A stretch of 64,000 bases of DNA from Streptantibioticus_A sp037034305 (GCA_037034305.1 JBAGJY010000009.1:197595-261594); one strand, 5' to 3'. Positions 40,783-50,390 are shown, counted from the stretch's first letter. The notes: generated from the sequence alone by a model not told the origin. Program-made: numbers and translations.

Positions 40783-42582
40783 TTGCGCGAGTTCAGCCTT
40801 CCGGCTTTGTACGAGGTCCCTGCCGACGGCAACCTGACGGATCTCATCCGCCGCAACGCCGCGCAGCATCCCGACGTCCCGGTGCTGGCTCGCAAGCGTG
40901 ACGGGGTCTGGCAGGACGTGACCGCCAGACAGTTCCTCGCCGAGGTGCGGGCCACCGCCAAGGGCCTGATCGCCTCCGGTGTCGAGCCGGGCGACCGGGT
41001 CGCCCTGATGTCCCGTACCCGGTACGAGTGGACGCTGCTTGACTTCGCCATCTGGAGCGCGGGCGGCGTCACCGTGCCGGTGTACGAGACGTCCTCCGCC
41101 GAGCAGGTGGAGTGGATCCTCAGCGACTCCGGCGCGGTGGCCTGCGTGGTCGAGACCACCGACCACGAGGACGTGGTGGAGTCGGTACGGGAGCGGCTGC
41201 CGCGGCTGAAGCACCTGTGGCGGATCGACGCGGGCGCCGTGGAGACCCTCGCGTCGTCCGGCAGCGACGTGTCCGACGCGGAGGTGGACGAGCGCAGCGC
41301 CATCGCCGACGCCGACACCCCGGCCACGATCGTCTACACCTCGGGCACCACCGGGCGGCCCAAGGGCTGCGTACTCACCCACCGCAGCTTCTTCGCCGAG
41401 TGCGGCAACATCGTGGCCCGGCTGACGCCGCTGTTCCGTACCGGCGAGTCGTCGGTGCTGCTGTTCCTGCCGCTGGCGCACGTGCTCGGCCGACTGGTCG
41501 AGGTGGCGTGCGTGATGGCGCCGATCAAGCTCGGCCACGTCAGCGACGTCAAGAACCTCACCGGCGAACTCGCCTCGTTCCGGCCGTCGTTGGTGCTGGG
41601 CGTGCCCCGGGTGTTCGAGAAGGTGTACAACTCCGCCCGGGCACAGGCGCGTTCGAGCGGCAAGGAGAAGATCTTCGACAAGGCGGCGGACACCGCCATC
41701 GAGTACAGCCGGGCGCTGGACGCCCCGGCCGGTCCCGGTCTCCCGCTGCGGTTGCGGCACAAGGTCTTCGACCGGCTGGTGTACGGCAAGCTGCGCGGCG
41801 TGCTCGGCGGCCGGGCCACCCACGCCATCTCCGGCGGAGCGCCGCTGGGCGAGCGGCTCGGCCACTTCTACCGGGGCATCGGCTTCACCGTGCTGGAGGG
41901 GTACGGGCTCACCGAGTCCTGCGCCGCGACGGCGTTCAACCCCTGGGACCGCACCAAGATCGGCACCGTCGGACAGCCGCTGCCCGGCAGCGTGGTGCGG
42001 ATCGCCGACGACAGCGAGGTGCTGCTGCACGGCGAGCACCTGTTCACCGGCTACTGGAACAACGAGCGGGCCACCGCCGAGGCGCTGGAGGACGGCTGGT
42101 TCCACACCGGCGACATCGGCACGCTGGACGAGGACGGCTATCTGACGATCACCGGGCGCAAGAAGGAGATCATCGTCACCGCGGGCGGCAAGAACGTCGC
42201 CCCCGCGGTGATCGAGGACCGCATCCGGGCGCACGCGTTGATCGCCGAGTGCATGGTGGTCGGTGACGGCAAGCCGTTCGTCGGGGCGTTGGTCACGCTC
42301 GACGAGGAGTTCCTGCCGCGCTGGGCGGAGCAGCACGGGAAGCCCGCGGGCACGCCGGTGTCCGAACTGCGGTCGGATCCGGAGCTGTTGGCGGAGGTCC
42401 AGCAGGCGGTGGACGACGGCAACGCGGCGGTCTCCCACGCGGAGGCGGTCAAGAAGTTCCGCATCCTGTCGACGCAGTTCAGTGAGGAGTCGGGGCATCT
42501 GACGCCGTCGCTGAAGCTGAAGCGGAATGTTGTGCTGCGGGATTTCGCGGGAGAGGTTGAGGAGCTTTACGCCTCGCGCTGA
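40783..42582 (+). CDS. fadD: Long-chain acyl-CoA synthetase (AMP-forming)
   Basis: Activates fatty acids to acyl-CoA through an acyl-adenylate. The 599-residue protein has the AMP-binding motif YTSGTTGRPKG (about 185), the GYGLTESC motif, TGDIGTLDEDGYLTITGRKKE and a C-terminal lysine region. TTG start at 40783 with AGGAG 8 bases upstream. The order fadD then convergent pimB matches the mycobacterial fadD15-pimB arrangement. Confidence 0.93.
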   Translation: MREFSLPALYEVPADGNLTDLIRRNAAQHPDVPVLARKRDGVWQDVTARQFLAEVRATAKGLIASGVEPGDRVALMSRTRYEWTLLDFAIWSAGGVTVPVYETSSAEQVEWILSDSGAVACVVETTDHEDVVESVRERLPRLKHLWRIDAGAVETLASSGSDVSDAEVDERSAIADADTPATIVYTSGTTGRPKGCVLTHRSFFAECGNIVARLTPLFRTGESSVLLFLPLAHVLGRLVEVACVMAPIKLGHVSDVKNLTGELASFRPSLVLGVPRVFEKVYNSARAQARSSGKEKIFDKAADTAIEYSRALDAPAGPGLPLRLRHKVFDRLVYGKLRGVLGGRATHAISGGAPLGERLGHFYRGIGFTVLEGYGLTESCAATAFNPWDRTKIGTVGQPLPGSVVRIADDSEVLLHGEHLFTGYWNNERATAEALEDGWFHTGDIGTLDEDGYLTITGRKKEIIVTAGGKNVAPAVIEDRIRAHALIAECMVVGDGKPFVGALVTLDEEFLPRWAEQHGKPAGTPVSELRSDPELLAEVQQAVDDGNAAVSHAEAVKKFRILSTQFSEESGHLTPSLKLKRNVVLRDFAGEVEELYASR

Positions 42583-43059
42583 GCGGTTTGGGGGGTTTTC
42601 CCGCCCGCCCACCCGTTGCCGTTGAGGGGCGCGGTGACGGTGCGATCCGCTGGTGCGGCTTGGTGGGTGGGGGTTTTCCCGCCCGCCCCCCCGATTGCCG
42701 TTGGGCGAGACGTTGCCGTGGCGCTCTGCTGGTTGTGGGGCGGGGGTGCGCCGGGGTGACTCCTCGCTCCGCCCGCGCTTTCGGGTGCGGGTGCTTCGCG
42801 GGGTCGCTGCGGGGACACCCCGGCACACCCCCTTCCGTACGTTCCCGCGCTGCGGGCCGGTGGGTGGTCGGCAGAGCGCCACAGCACGAGTGACGGCAAT
42901 CGGGCGGGCGGGTGGGAAAACCCCCACCCAACAAGCCGCAGCGCGGCCACGCGCCGAACCCCGCACCCCGTGCGCCACGGCCCGCGAAGGGGCGAACGGT
43001 GGGCGGGTGGGAGAAAAACCCTGAACGCCAGCGCGAGCGAACCCGCGCGAGCGAACCCG
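42583..43059. repeat. Large imperfect palindrome between fadD and pimB
   Basis: A 477-base non-coding gap. GGGTGGGGGTTTTCCCGCCC followed by GCCCCCCCGATTGCCGTT (about 42665-42710) recurs inverted at about 42890-42940 (GACGGCAATCGGGCGGGC, then GGGAAAACCCCCACCC). Inside, TGGCGCTCTGC also pairs with GCAGAGCGCCA. A third, shorter direct copy of GGTTTTCCCGCCCGCC lies at 42593-42612 and a fourth partial copy near 43000. No gene is plausible here. Confidence 0.7.
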
Positions 43060-44193
43060 CTATTGCAGAAGCCGCCGGAGGCGGTCCGCGAGGAGGTCCC
43101 AGCGCCAGGCCTCCTCCACCCACTGGCGGCCGCGGTCGCCGAACCGGCGCCGCAGGTCGGCGTCTTCGAGGAGCACCGCGATACGTTCTGCCGCGTCGGC
43201 CGCCGAGCCGCCCCCGACGACCCACCCCGTCTCGCCGTCGAGGACGGCGTCCGGCGCGCCGCCGGAGTCCCCGGCCACCACCGGCAACCCCGTGGCGGAC
43301 GCCTCCAGGTAGACGATGCCGAGGCCCTCCACGTCCAGCCCGCCCCGCCGGGTCCTGCACGGCATCGCGAACACGTCCCCCGCGCCGTAGTGCGCGGGCA
43401 GTTCCTCCCATGCCACCGGCCCGGTGAACCGCACGGACTCGGCCACCCCGATCTCCGTCGCGAGCCGCTCCAGCCGCGCGCGGTACGGGCCGCCGCCGAC
43501 GATCAGCAGCACCGCGTCCGGCACCCGCCGCAGCAGCCGCGGCATGGCCTGGATCAATGTGTCCTGCCCCTTGCGCGGCACCAGCCGCGACACACAGACG
43601 ACCACCGGACGATCGGTCAGCCCCAGCTTCGCCCGTACCACCGCGCCACCCGAACCGGGGTGGAACGCCTTCTCGTCGACCCCCGGAGGGAGCTGCACCA
43701 TGCGCGCGGCGGCCCCCGCGCTGAGCGCGGCGGCGATCCGGGAGCGGGTGTACTCACCGAGGTAGGTGATCGTGTCCGTGCCCTCGCCGATGCGCCGCAA
43801 CAGCGCCCTGGCGGCGGGCAGTTGGGCCCAGCCCGCCTCGTGCCCGTGCGTCGTCGCCACGATCGTGCGGGCGCCCGCCGCGCGCAGCGCCGGGGCCATC
43901 AGCCCGAGCGGCGCGGCGGCGCCGAACCAGACCGAGGAGCAGCCGTGCTCCCGCAGCAGCCGCGCCGCGCGGCGGGTGATCCGCGGGGTCGGCAGCAGCA
44001 CACTGGTGCGGTCGCGCACCACCGGGAACGGCTGCTCCGCGTCGAAGGCGGCGACCTCCTCGCCGTCCTTCCAGGTGGAGGCGTAGACGACGACCTGCCC
44101 GGGGTCGAGGCGCAGCGCCATGCTGTGCACGAAAGCCTGGATGCCGCCCGGCCGTGGCGGGAAGTCGTTGGTGACGATCAGGGTCTTGTTCAT
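43060..44193 (-). CDS. pimB: PimB-type GDP-mannose-dependent phosphatidylinositol mannosyltransferase
   Basis: GT4 glycosyltransferase that adds the second mannose to phosphatidylinositol mannoside in actinobacteria. The 377 residues start LIVTNDFPPRPGGIQ, followed by SVWFGAAAPLG, THGHEAGW, the donor-site SRLVPRKGQDTLI, VGGGPYR, DVFAMPCRTR and the EX7E region VEGLGIVYLEASATG. These segments closely resemble mycobacterial PimB. ATG 44193. Convergent with fadD and divergent from another mannosyltransferase. Confidence 0.9.
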   Translation of the reverse strand: MNKTLIVTNDFPPRPGGIQAFVHSMALRLDPGQVVVYASTWKDGEEVAAFDAEQPFPVVRDRTSVLLPTPRITRRAARLLREHGCSSVWFGAAAPLGLMAPALRAAGARTIVATTHGHEAGWAQLPAARALLRRIGEGTDTITYLGEYTRSRIAAALSAGAAARMVQLPPGVDEKAFHPGSGGAVVRAKLGLTDRPVVVCVSRLVPRKGQDTLIQAMPRLLRRVPDAVLLIVGGGPYRARLERLATEIGVAESVRFTGPVAWEELPAHYGAGDVFAMPCRTRRGGLDVEGLGIVYLEASATGLPVVAGDSGGAPDAVLDGETGWVVGGGSAADAAERIAVLLEDADLRRRFGDRGRQWVEEAWRWDLLADRLRRLLQ

Positions 44194-44361
44194 CGCTCTC
44201 AGACCGTACCCGGTGCGCCGCCGCACGCGCCGGGCGAGCACCGCAGGTGGGGCGCGGCGCTGATCGTGGCGTAGCCTCGCGATGACCCACCGGACCCGCG
44301 TGCGAAGGAGCCTCCGCTGCCGGACCTCACCGAGAACTCACCTGCCGCGTCCGAGCACCGC

Positions 44362-45531
44362 GTGCCGCGCCTGGCGAGGGACGACAGCGACACCGCTCCC
44401 CCCCTACCGTCGCGGACCGCCGGTCGGCTGCTGTCCGAGGCCGGTCCCGCGCTCGCGGTGTGGGCGGGCGCGGCGCTGCTGCAGCTGGTGATGCTGTGGT
44501 GGCTGAGCACCCGCCCGGACTGGCTGCACGCGGCGCTGACGCCGTGGGACAACGAGTGGTACGTGTCGATCGCCCAGCAGGGCTATCCGCACTCGTTCAG
44601 CTATGACGCGGGCGGCCAGCTGACCGGCAACACGCTGGCGTTCTTCCCGCTCTATCCGCTGCTGATCAAGGTGGTGGCGGCGGTCACCGGGCTCGGCGGG
44701 CAGGGCGCGTCGATCACGGTCGCCTGGCTGGCCTCGGCGGGCGCGGCGGTCGCCGTGTACCGGCTGGGGCTGCGGCTGTACGGGGAGCGGGTGGCGCTGT
44801 GCCTGGTGCTGCTGGTGTTCACCCAGCCGATGGCCATCACCTTGTGGATCGGCTACAGCGAGAGCCTGTTCCTGCTGCTGGTGGCGTGCTGTCTGCTGGC
44901 CGCGCACCGCGGGGCGTGGCTGACGGCGGGTGTGCTGGCGCTGCTGGCAGGGCTGACCAGGTCGACCGGGGTCGCCGTGGCGCTGGCGCTGGCGGTCGCC
45001 GCGTTCCCGCCGATGTGGCGGCAGCGGCGGATCGACTGGCGGGCGGTGACCGGGGTGGTCGTCGGCCTGCTCGGCGTACCGCTGTATGTGGCGTGGGTGG
45101 GGCTGCGGCTCGGCAGGCTGGACGCCTGGCTGGTGACACAGCGCGCGGGCTGGCACACCGCCTGGGACTGGGGGTACGCCACCTGGCAGTTCCTCGCCGA
45201 CACCCTGCAGCGCGGCCATGACTGGGTGCCGGTGGCCACCGCCGTGCTGCTGGTGGCGCTGGCGGCGGCGAGCGTGACCGCGGTGCTGCGGCGGCCGTGG
45301 CCGCCGTTGGCGGTCTACGGGCTGCTGGTGTTCGCGCTCACCGTGGGGCAGACCAACTACTACCACTCCAAGCTGCGGCTGCTGGTGCCCGCGCTGCTCG
45401 CGCTGACGCCGCTGGCCAGGGCGTTCGCCAGGGCGGGGGCGCGCTCGGCGGCGCCCGCGGCGGCGGTGTTCGCGCTGTTCGGCACCTGGTTCGGCGCGTA
45501 CATGCTGACCAACTGGATCTACGCGATCTGA
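44362..45531 (+). CDS. PIG-V-like polytopic mannosyltransferase
   Basis: A 389-residue GT-C-fold membrane protein with about nine to ten hydrophobic segments. After the first segment comes PWDNEWYVSIAQQGYP, the W-D-x-x-W/Y motif of PIG-V/GT-C enzymes that use polyprenyl-phosphate mannose. GTG 44362 is the first standard in-frame start, but a CTG at 44317 with GAAGGAG 6 bases upstream would add 15 residues. Next to pimB, so probably involved in PIM or mannan-type glycolipid extension. Its last 13 bases overlap the convergent M48 gene. Confidence 0.83.
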   Translation: MPRLARDDSDTAPPLPSRTAGRLLSEAGPALAVWAGAALLQLVMLWWLSTRPDWLHAALTPWDNEWYVSIAQQGYPHSFSYDAGGQLTGNTLAFFPLYPLLIKVVAAVTGLGGQGASITVAWLASAGAAVAVYRLGLRLYGERVALCLVLLVFTQPMAITLWIGYSESLFLLLVACCLLAAHRGAWLTAGVLALLAGLTRSTGVAVALALAVAAFPPMWRQRRIDWRAVTGVVVGLLGVPLYVAWVGLRLGRLDAWLVTQRAGWHTAWDWGYATWQFLADTLQRGHDWVPVATAVLLVALAAASVTAVLRRPWPPLAVYGLLVFALTVGQTNYYHSKLRLLVPALLALTPLARAFARAGARSAAPAAAVFALFGTWFGAYMLTNWIYAI

Positions 45532-46664
45532 GCCCGCTGGTGGTCCCGCGCGGCGGCGATGCGCTGGACCGCCGTCGGATGGGTGCCGAACAGCAGGTGC
45601 AGCGCCCTGGGCGGATCCGGGTCGGCCACGTTGGCCACCGTCAGTCGTCGCTGCATCGCGATGAACTCCCCGGCGTCGCCGGTCAGTTGGAGGGCGTGCC
45701 GGTCCGCGCGCCGCTCCACCCGGCGGGTGAGCGCACAGCCGAACGGTCCGGCGAGCGCGGAGCCGAGCGCCGCCAGCGCGGCCAGCAGCGCCATCGACCG
45801 TGGGTCGGCGAACCGGTGCACACCGGCCGCCTCCAGCAGCGGTGACCACCGCACCAGTTGGGCGAGCAGGCACACCCCGAGCGCCGCGCCGAGCGCGCCC
45901 AGCAGTGTGCCCCGGGTGACGTCGCCGTGCTTGACGTGGCCGAGTTCGTGCGCGGCGACCAGTTCGATCTCCCGTGGCGGGGCGGTGGCCAGCAGCGTGT
46001 CGTAGACGACGATGCGGCGGGTGCGGCCGAAGCCGGAGACATAGGCGTTGAGCGCGGTGGTGCGGCGGGACGCGTCGGCGACCAGCACCTCGCGCACCGG
46101 GATCCGGTCGCGGGCGGCCAGTTCCAGCAGTGCCTCGCGCAGCGGCCCCGGTTCCATCGGCGTGAACCGGTTGAACACCGGCTCCAGCAGTACCGGCGCA
46201 AGCCAGGACAGCACCACCGTGGTGAGCGCCGCGGCCCCCGCCGCCCAGGCCCACCACCAGCGGGTGCCGCCGGCCAGCGCGTAGAGCCCGAACAGCGCGG
46301 CCAGCGCCAGCGGCGCGCTGATCAGCAGCCCGCGTGCCCGGTCGGCGAACCAGCCCGGCCAGCCCTGCGTCACCAGGCCGAACCGCCGGCGCACCACCCG
46401 TACCCGGGCGGCGAACGGCAGCTCCACCGCTTCCGAGGCGAGCAGCAGCGCGAGCCCGCCGAGCAGCACCCGGGCGCTCCAGGCGCCGCCGAAGGGCCGT
46501 GCCACCGCCGTGACCAGGGCCGCACCGGCCGGGGTCAGCCCGAGCGCCAGCAGCAGCGCCAGCGACACCAGCCGTCCGGCGAGCAGCGGCGGCCACTGCG
46601 CCCGGCGCAGTGCGCGTCCGCGGGCGATCTGCTCGGCGGAGAAGTCCGGCTGCTCGCCGCTCAT
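45519..46664 (-). CDS. M48-family (Ste24/HtpX-like) membrane metalloprotease
   Basis: A 381-residue membrane zinc protease. Hydrophobic segments lie near residues 25-45, 65-85 and 120-165; the zinc motif HELGH lies in AAHELGHVKHGD (about 255), with the third ligand region at ERRADRHAL. Resembles CAAX-protease-type Ste24 enzymes. ATG 46664 has AAAGGAG upstream and overlaps the stop of the preceding lipoprotein gene (ATGA). Confidence 0.9.
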   Translation of the reverse strand: MSGEQPDFSAEQIARGRALRRAQWPPLLAGRLVSLALLLALGLTPAGAALVTAVARPFGGAWSARVLLGGLALLLASEAVELPFAARVRVVRRRFGLVTQGWPGWFADRARGLLISAPLALAALFGLYALAGGTRWWWAWAAGAAALTTVVLSWLAPVLLEPVFNRFTPMEPGPLREALLELAARDRIPVREVLVADASRRTTALNAYVSGFGRTRRIVVYDTLLATAPPREIELVAAHELGHVKHGDVTRGTLLGALGAALGVCLLAQLVRWSPLLEAAGVHRFADPRSMALLAALAALGSALAGPFGCALTRRVERRADRHALQLTGDAGEFIAMQRRLTVANVADPDPPRALHLLFGTHPTAVQRIAAARDHQRAQIA

Positions 46665-47893
46665 CCCAACTCCTTTGCCACATAGGCCCGCCAGCGGGCG
46701 GTGAACTCGTCCAGGCCCACGCCCACCGTGCCGCGCAGCGCCGCGTCGGCGGACGTGCGGCCCGCCGCGCGGTACAGCTTCACCAGGGTCGCGCTCCCCC
46801 ACTGCTCGGCGACCATCCGGCAGGCCAGCCAGGCGCCTTCGTAGGCCTGCGGCAGGCCGCTGCCGCCGCTGCCGAAGTCCGCGCTGCCAGGCAGCTGTCG
46901 GGGCTGCCGTCCGGCCCGTACGTCGGCCCGCAGCTCGGCGGCCACCTGCCGCACGGGCTGGCCGGTTCCGGTGTTGCCCACCCACTCCGCGAAGCCCTCG
47001 GTCAGCCACAGCGGGGTGTTCGGAGTGGTCGCGGTGCGGGTGGCGACATGGGTCAACTCATGGGTGAGCACGACGCGACGGCCCAGTGGGCTCAGTCCGG
47101 CGAACGCCTGCGGGTTGACGACGACCCGGTCGGCGGGTGCGCTGCCGCTGCCGTTGCCGCGCAGTTCGGCGGTGGTCACCGCGGCGATCCCCTGGTACGC
47201 GGACGGCTGGGCGCCCAGCAGAGCGGCCATGGCGGCCTCGGTGGGCGGCACTTCCAGGATGGCCCGGCCCGGCCAGTGCTCCGGCCAGGCGTTGCGCACG
47301 ACGGGCACGGCCGCGTCGGCGAGGTCGGCGTAGCCGGTCAGCAGCCGTGTGTCGCCCTGGCCGAGGACCAGGCTGTGCCGCCCGTTGAGCACGGTGAGGG
47401 GGCCCTGGTCCCAGGGCTGGACGGTGGTGTGCAGGCCCGCCGGTTCACCGTCGGTCTGCGCGGCCACGTACCAGTGGCCGCCGCGCTCGGTCATCGTCAG
47501 GTACGCCACCGAGGAGACCGGCGCGGTGTCGTAGCCGCGCAGCGTGTAGTCCAGCTCGACCTGTGCGGCCACCCGGCGCTGGGCGTCCGACTCGCTGGTG
47601 AGCGGGAAGGCGCCGGTGCGTTGCAGGCGGTACGACCATGCGGCGATCGGCAGTTCGAGGAGGTTGCGGAACACTTCGCGCTGGGCGTTGCGGAATCCGG
47701 TGGCGGTGGGGTCGACGCTGTCCAGGAACGCCGCCTGGTCGTGCCGCAGCACGGCTCGCGCCCGTGCGTCCAGCGCGGCCCGCAGGGCCGCGTCGCTGTC
47801 CGGGCCGCCGCCGCATCCGGCCGCCAGCGCGACCAGGGCCACCGCGCACCCGACAGCGACAGCCCGCCGGAACCCGATCCACCGCGACGGCAC
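46661..47893 (-). CDS. Lipoprotein with metalloprotease-like (peptidase MA) domain
   Basis: A 410-residue protein with a signal peptide ending in the lipobox LAAGC (Cys27), so it should be anchored to the outer face of the membrane. A zinc-binding HELTH motif lies in VVLTHELTHVATR, followed by WLTEGFAEW, whose Glu could be the third ligand. The N-terminal half is NTF2-like in appearance. Coupled to the M48 protease gene by a 4-base overlap. The target is unknown. Confidence 0.82.
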   Translation of the reverse strand: MPSRWIGFRRAVAVGCAVALVALAAGCGGGPDSDAALRAALDARARAVLRHDQAAFLDSVDPTATGFRNAQREVFRNLLELPIAAWSYRLQRTGAFPLTSESDAQRRVAAQVELDYTLRGYDTAPVSSVAYLTMTERGGHWYVAAQTDGEPAGLHTTVQPWDQGPLTVLNGRHSLVLGQGDTRLLTGYADLADAAVPVVRNAWPEHWPGRAILEVPPTEAAMAALLGAQPSAYQGIAAVTTAELRGNGSGSAPADRVVVNPQAFAGLSPLGRRVVLTHELTHVATRTATTPNTPLWLTEGFAEWVGNTGTGQPVRQVAAELRADVRAGRQPRQLPGSADFGSGGSGLPQAYEGAWLACRMVAEQWGSATLVKLYRAAGRTSADAALRGTVGVGLDEFTARWRAYVAKELG

Positions 47894-47986
47894 GCCTCGA
47901 TCCTACGGTCGGCCCGGGGGCCGAAGGCCGCCGGTGTCGACGGCGCGGGTTCCGCGGGAACTGACCGCCCGCCCGCGCAGGAGGCG

Positions 47987-49069
47987 TCAGGGCCGCACCA
48001 CGGCCGCCACCGGCATCATGCCGACCGGGTCGTAGCGGACCCGCGCGCCGGGGTACGGGGCGTGGATGACCTTGCCGCCGCCCACGTACATGCCCACGTG
48101 GCTGGCGTCGCTGCGGTAGATGACCAGGTCGCCGGGGCGGGCCTGGGACAGCGGGACGCGGTGTCCGGCGGACAGCTGCTCCTGGGAGGTGCGCGGCAGG
48201 GTCATGCCCGCGTGCTGGTAGGCCCAGTACATCAGTCCCGAGCAGTCGAAGGCGCCCGGTCCGCTGCTGCCCCACGCGTACGGCGAGCCGATCGCGGCCC
48301 TGGCGGCGGCGACCGCCTCGGCGGCCCGGCCGTCCAGCGGCCCGAGGTCCGCCAGGCCCGTGGCCGGGTCCGGAGCGGAACCGGAAGCGGAACCCGAAGT
48401 GGAGTCCGGGCCTGGGCGGTCGGTGCGGTTGTTCGCGGTGGGTGGGAAGCCGATCGAGTCGCGCTGTGCGGCGGGCAGCGCGGCCAGCAGCCGCTGCGCC
48501 TCGGCCAGCTTCCCCTGCACGGTCCTCCTGTGCTCGTCCAGGGTGCGGCGCAGCCGGTCCAGTTCGGCGAGCTTGGCGGTGGCCTGGGCGTGCTCCTGGG
48601 CGAGGACCCGCTGGGCGTCCTGCAACGCGCGCAGTTGCCCGACGCGGCGGCCCTCGACGCGGTCCAGCGTGGCGGCCCGGTCGAGGTAGTCGCCGGGGTG
48701 CGAGGAGAGCAGCAGGGCCAGCGCCGGGTCCATGCCGCCGTCCCGGTACTGTGCGCCCGCGATCCTGCCGAGCGCGTCGCGCATCCGGTTGACCTGGTCC
48801 TGGCCGCGGGCGAGTTCGTCCTGCAGGTTCTCCAACTCGCCGCGCAGCCGCGCGGTGTGCTCCTGGGCGGCGTCGTACTTCTCGGTGGCCTGCTCCGCCT
48901 GCTGGTACAGGCCGTCCACCCGGAACCGCACCTCGTCGGGGCTGTCCTGCGGCGCGGCGCCCGCGGGAACGGTGGCGGTCACCGCCGCGGCCAGGGCTGC
49001 CGCGGAGAGCACCGTGAACCGGGTGGCCCGTAGCAGACCCGGTCGCGCGGGACGGCGATCGATCGCCAT
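47987..49069 (-). CDS. Secreted NlpC/P60 peptidoglycan endopeptidase (first copy)
   Basis: A 360-residue RipA-like cell-wall hydrolase cleaving stem peptides. Signal peptide (to about residue 39), a long coiled coil (about 45-205) and a C-terminal NlpC/P60 domain with catalytic Cys in FDCSGLMYWAY, His in ASHVGMYVGGG and a third polar residue in KVIHAPYPG. ATG 49069 has AGGAGGT upstream. No riboswitch precedes it, unlike its paralogue. Confidence 0.92.
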   Translation of the reverse strand: MAIDRRPARPGLLRATRFTVLSAAALAAAVTATVPAGAAPQDSPDEVRFRVDGLYQQAEQATEKYDAAQEHTARLRGELENLQDELARGQDQVNRMRDALGRIAGAQYRDGGMDPALALLLSSHPGDYLDRAATLDRVEGRRVGQLRALQDAQRVLAQEHAQATAKLAELDRLRRTLDEHRRTVQGKLAEAQRLLAALPAAQRDSIGFPPTANNRTDRPGPDSTSGSASGSAPDPATGLADLGPLDGRAAEAVAAARAAIGSPYAWGSSGPGAFDCSGLMYWAYQHAGMTLPRTSQEQLSAGHRVPLSQARPGDLVIYRSDASHVGMYVGGGKVIHAPYPGARVRYDPVGMMPVAAVVRP

Positions 49070-49099
49070 GGGGGCCGCACCTCCTTCTGTGCCGGGCAG

Positions 49100-49129
49100 A
49101 CAGTAGCGTCGCCGTCACAGTCGGTTCAA
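49100..49129 (-). promoter_or_regulatory. Promoter of the first NlpC/P60 gene
   Basis: Minus strand TTGAAC (49124-49129), 18-base spacer, TACTGT (49100-49105), placing the transcript start about 25 bases before the ATG. Confidence 0.7.
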
Positions 49130-49278
49130 AACACCGGCGCCCACCCAAAATTGACGGCGCGTCGGATGCGCAGGTCACCGGCCCCGCACGGGTGCGGCGC
49201 GACACTCCATGTCACCCGTCCGGCGCATGTCCGCCGCCGGGCCCCGGGGCCACTCGTGGAGGTGATCCGGGTACGCGA

Positions 49279-49306
49279 AAGGCCCCGTTCGGCGGAACGG
49301 GGCCTT
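49279..49306 (-). terminator. Hairpin terminator after the second NlpC/P60 gene
   Basis: 12-base stem AAGGCCCCGTTC with a 4-base loop GGCG, followed in the direction of transcription by TTTCG. Confidence 0.8.
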
Positions 49307-49337
49307 CGGTGTTGCCTTAACTGCCGGGGTGTGTCGG

Positions 49338-50363
49338 TCAGCCGCCGACCCGGACGCCGAACTGGAACGGCATGTCGCTCATCGACTCGAACCGCACGCT
49401 GGCACCGGTGTGCGGGGCGTGCAGCACCATGCCGTTGCCCGCGTAGAGGCCGACGTGGTGCAGGTCGCCGTAGAACAGCACCAGGTCGCCCGGCTGGAGC
49501 TGGTCCATGCTCAGGTGCGGGCCGATGTTGGCCTGGTCCCAGGTGGTGCGCGGTATGGACACGCCCGCCTGCGCGTAGGCCCAGGAGGTAAGCCCCGAGC
49601 AGTCGAAGGAGCTGGGGCCGGTGGCGCCCCACACGTACGGCGAGCCGATGACGCCCTCCGCCGCGGCCAGCGCGGCGGCGGCGCGCTGCGAGGCGGCCGG
49701 GGAGTTGCCCAGGTTGGGGCGCTGGTTGTCGCGGCTGGCCCGGCCGCCGCCGTCGATGCTGGCACGCTGCTGCGCGGTGAGCGAGTTGAGCAGGTCCTGC
49801 GCCTTGGACAGCTTGTCCTGGACGTCCTTCTTCTTCTGCTCAAGCTGCTTTTGGGTGCTGTCGAGCTGGGCGAGCTTGGAGGCGGCCTCGGTGCGCTCCT
49901 GGTCGAGGATGCGCTTTTGCTGCTCGATCTGCTTGAGCTCGTCGGCCTGCTTGCCGCTCAACTGGTCGAGCGTGGAGGCCTTGTCGAGGAAGTCGCTGGG
50001 GTTGGAGGAGAGGAACAGCTGGACCGAGGGGTCGATGCCGCCGTTGCGGTACTGGGAGGCGGCGAGCGTCCCGATGTTGTCGATCAGCTTGTTCAGTGTG
50101 GCCTGCTCACGGGCCACCTTGTTCTGCAGGTCGTTGACCTGCTGCTGGAGCTGGTCGTGCTGCGCCTTGACCCCGTCGTACTGCTGGGTGGCCGTCTCCG
50201 CCTGCTGGTTCAGGTCGTCCACCTGGGACTTCACGTCCGAGGTGCTCGGCTTCGGGTCGGCGTTGGCGGCCTGGGTGGAGAGGGCGACTGCTGCCGCGGC
50301 GGTCGCGGTCAGCACGGTCACGCGGGTGCGACTGGCGGGCTTGGGACGACGGTGGGACGCCAC
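49338..50363 (-). CDS. Secreted NlpC/P60 peptidoglycan endopeptidase under a c-di-AMP riboswitch
   Basis: A 341-residue paralogue of the previous gene: signal peptide (to about residue 35), coiled coil rich in Gln/Lys/Asp (about 40-190), catalytic domain with Cys in FDCSGLTSWAY and His in HHVGLYAGNG. GTG 50363 after AAGGAG is chosen; the frame stays open far upstream through the riboswitch, which is not coding. A 240-base 5' untranslated region contains the ydaO element, tying wall hydrolysis to c-di-AMP level. Confidence 0.93.
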   Translation of the reverse strand: MASHRRPKPASRTRVTVLTATAAAAVALSTQAANADPKPSTSDVKSQVDDLNQQAETATQQYDGVKAQHDQLQQQVNDLQNKVAREQATLNKLIDNIGTLAASQYRNGGIDPSVQLFLSSNPSDFLDKASTLDQLSGKQADELKQIEQQKRILDQERTEAASKLAQLDSTQKQLEQKKKDVQDKLSKAQDLLNSLTAQQRASIDGGGRASRDNQRPNLGNSPAASQRAAAALAAAEGVIGSPYVWGATGPSSFDCSGLTSWAYAQAGVSIPRTTWDQANIGPHLSMDQLQPGDLVLFYGDLHHVGLYAGNGMVLHAPHTGASVRFESMSDMPFQFGVRVGG

Positions 50364-50390
50364 GGAGGCGAGCTCCTTCTTCCTGCGGCC

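Noticed and set aside
46610..49033. 807-codon plus-strand frame opposite the lipoprotein and NlpC/P60 genes
   Set aside because: Composition is Gly/Arg/Val-rich without domain features and it lies antisense to genes with clear catalytic motifs. Long antisense frames are usual in very GC-rich DNA.
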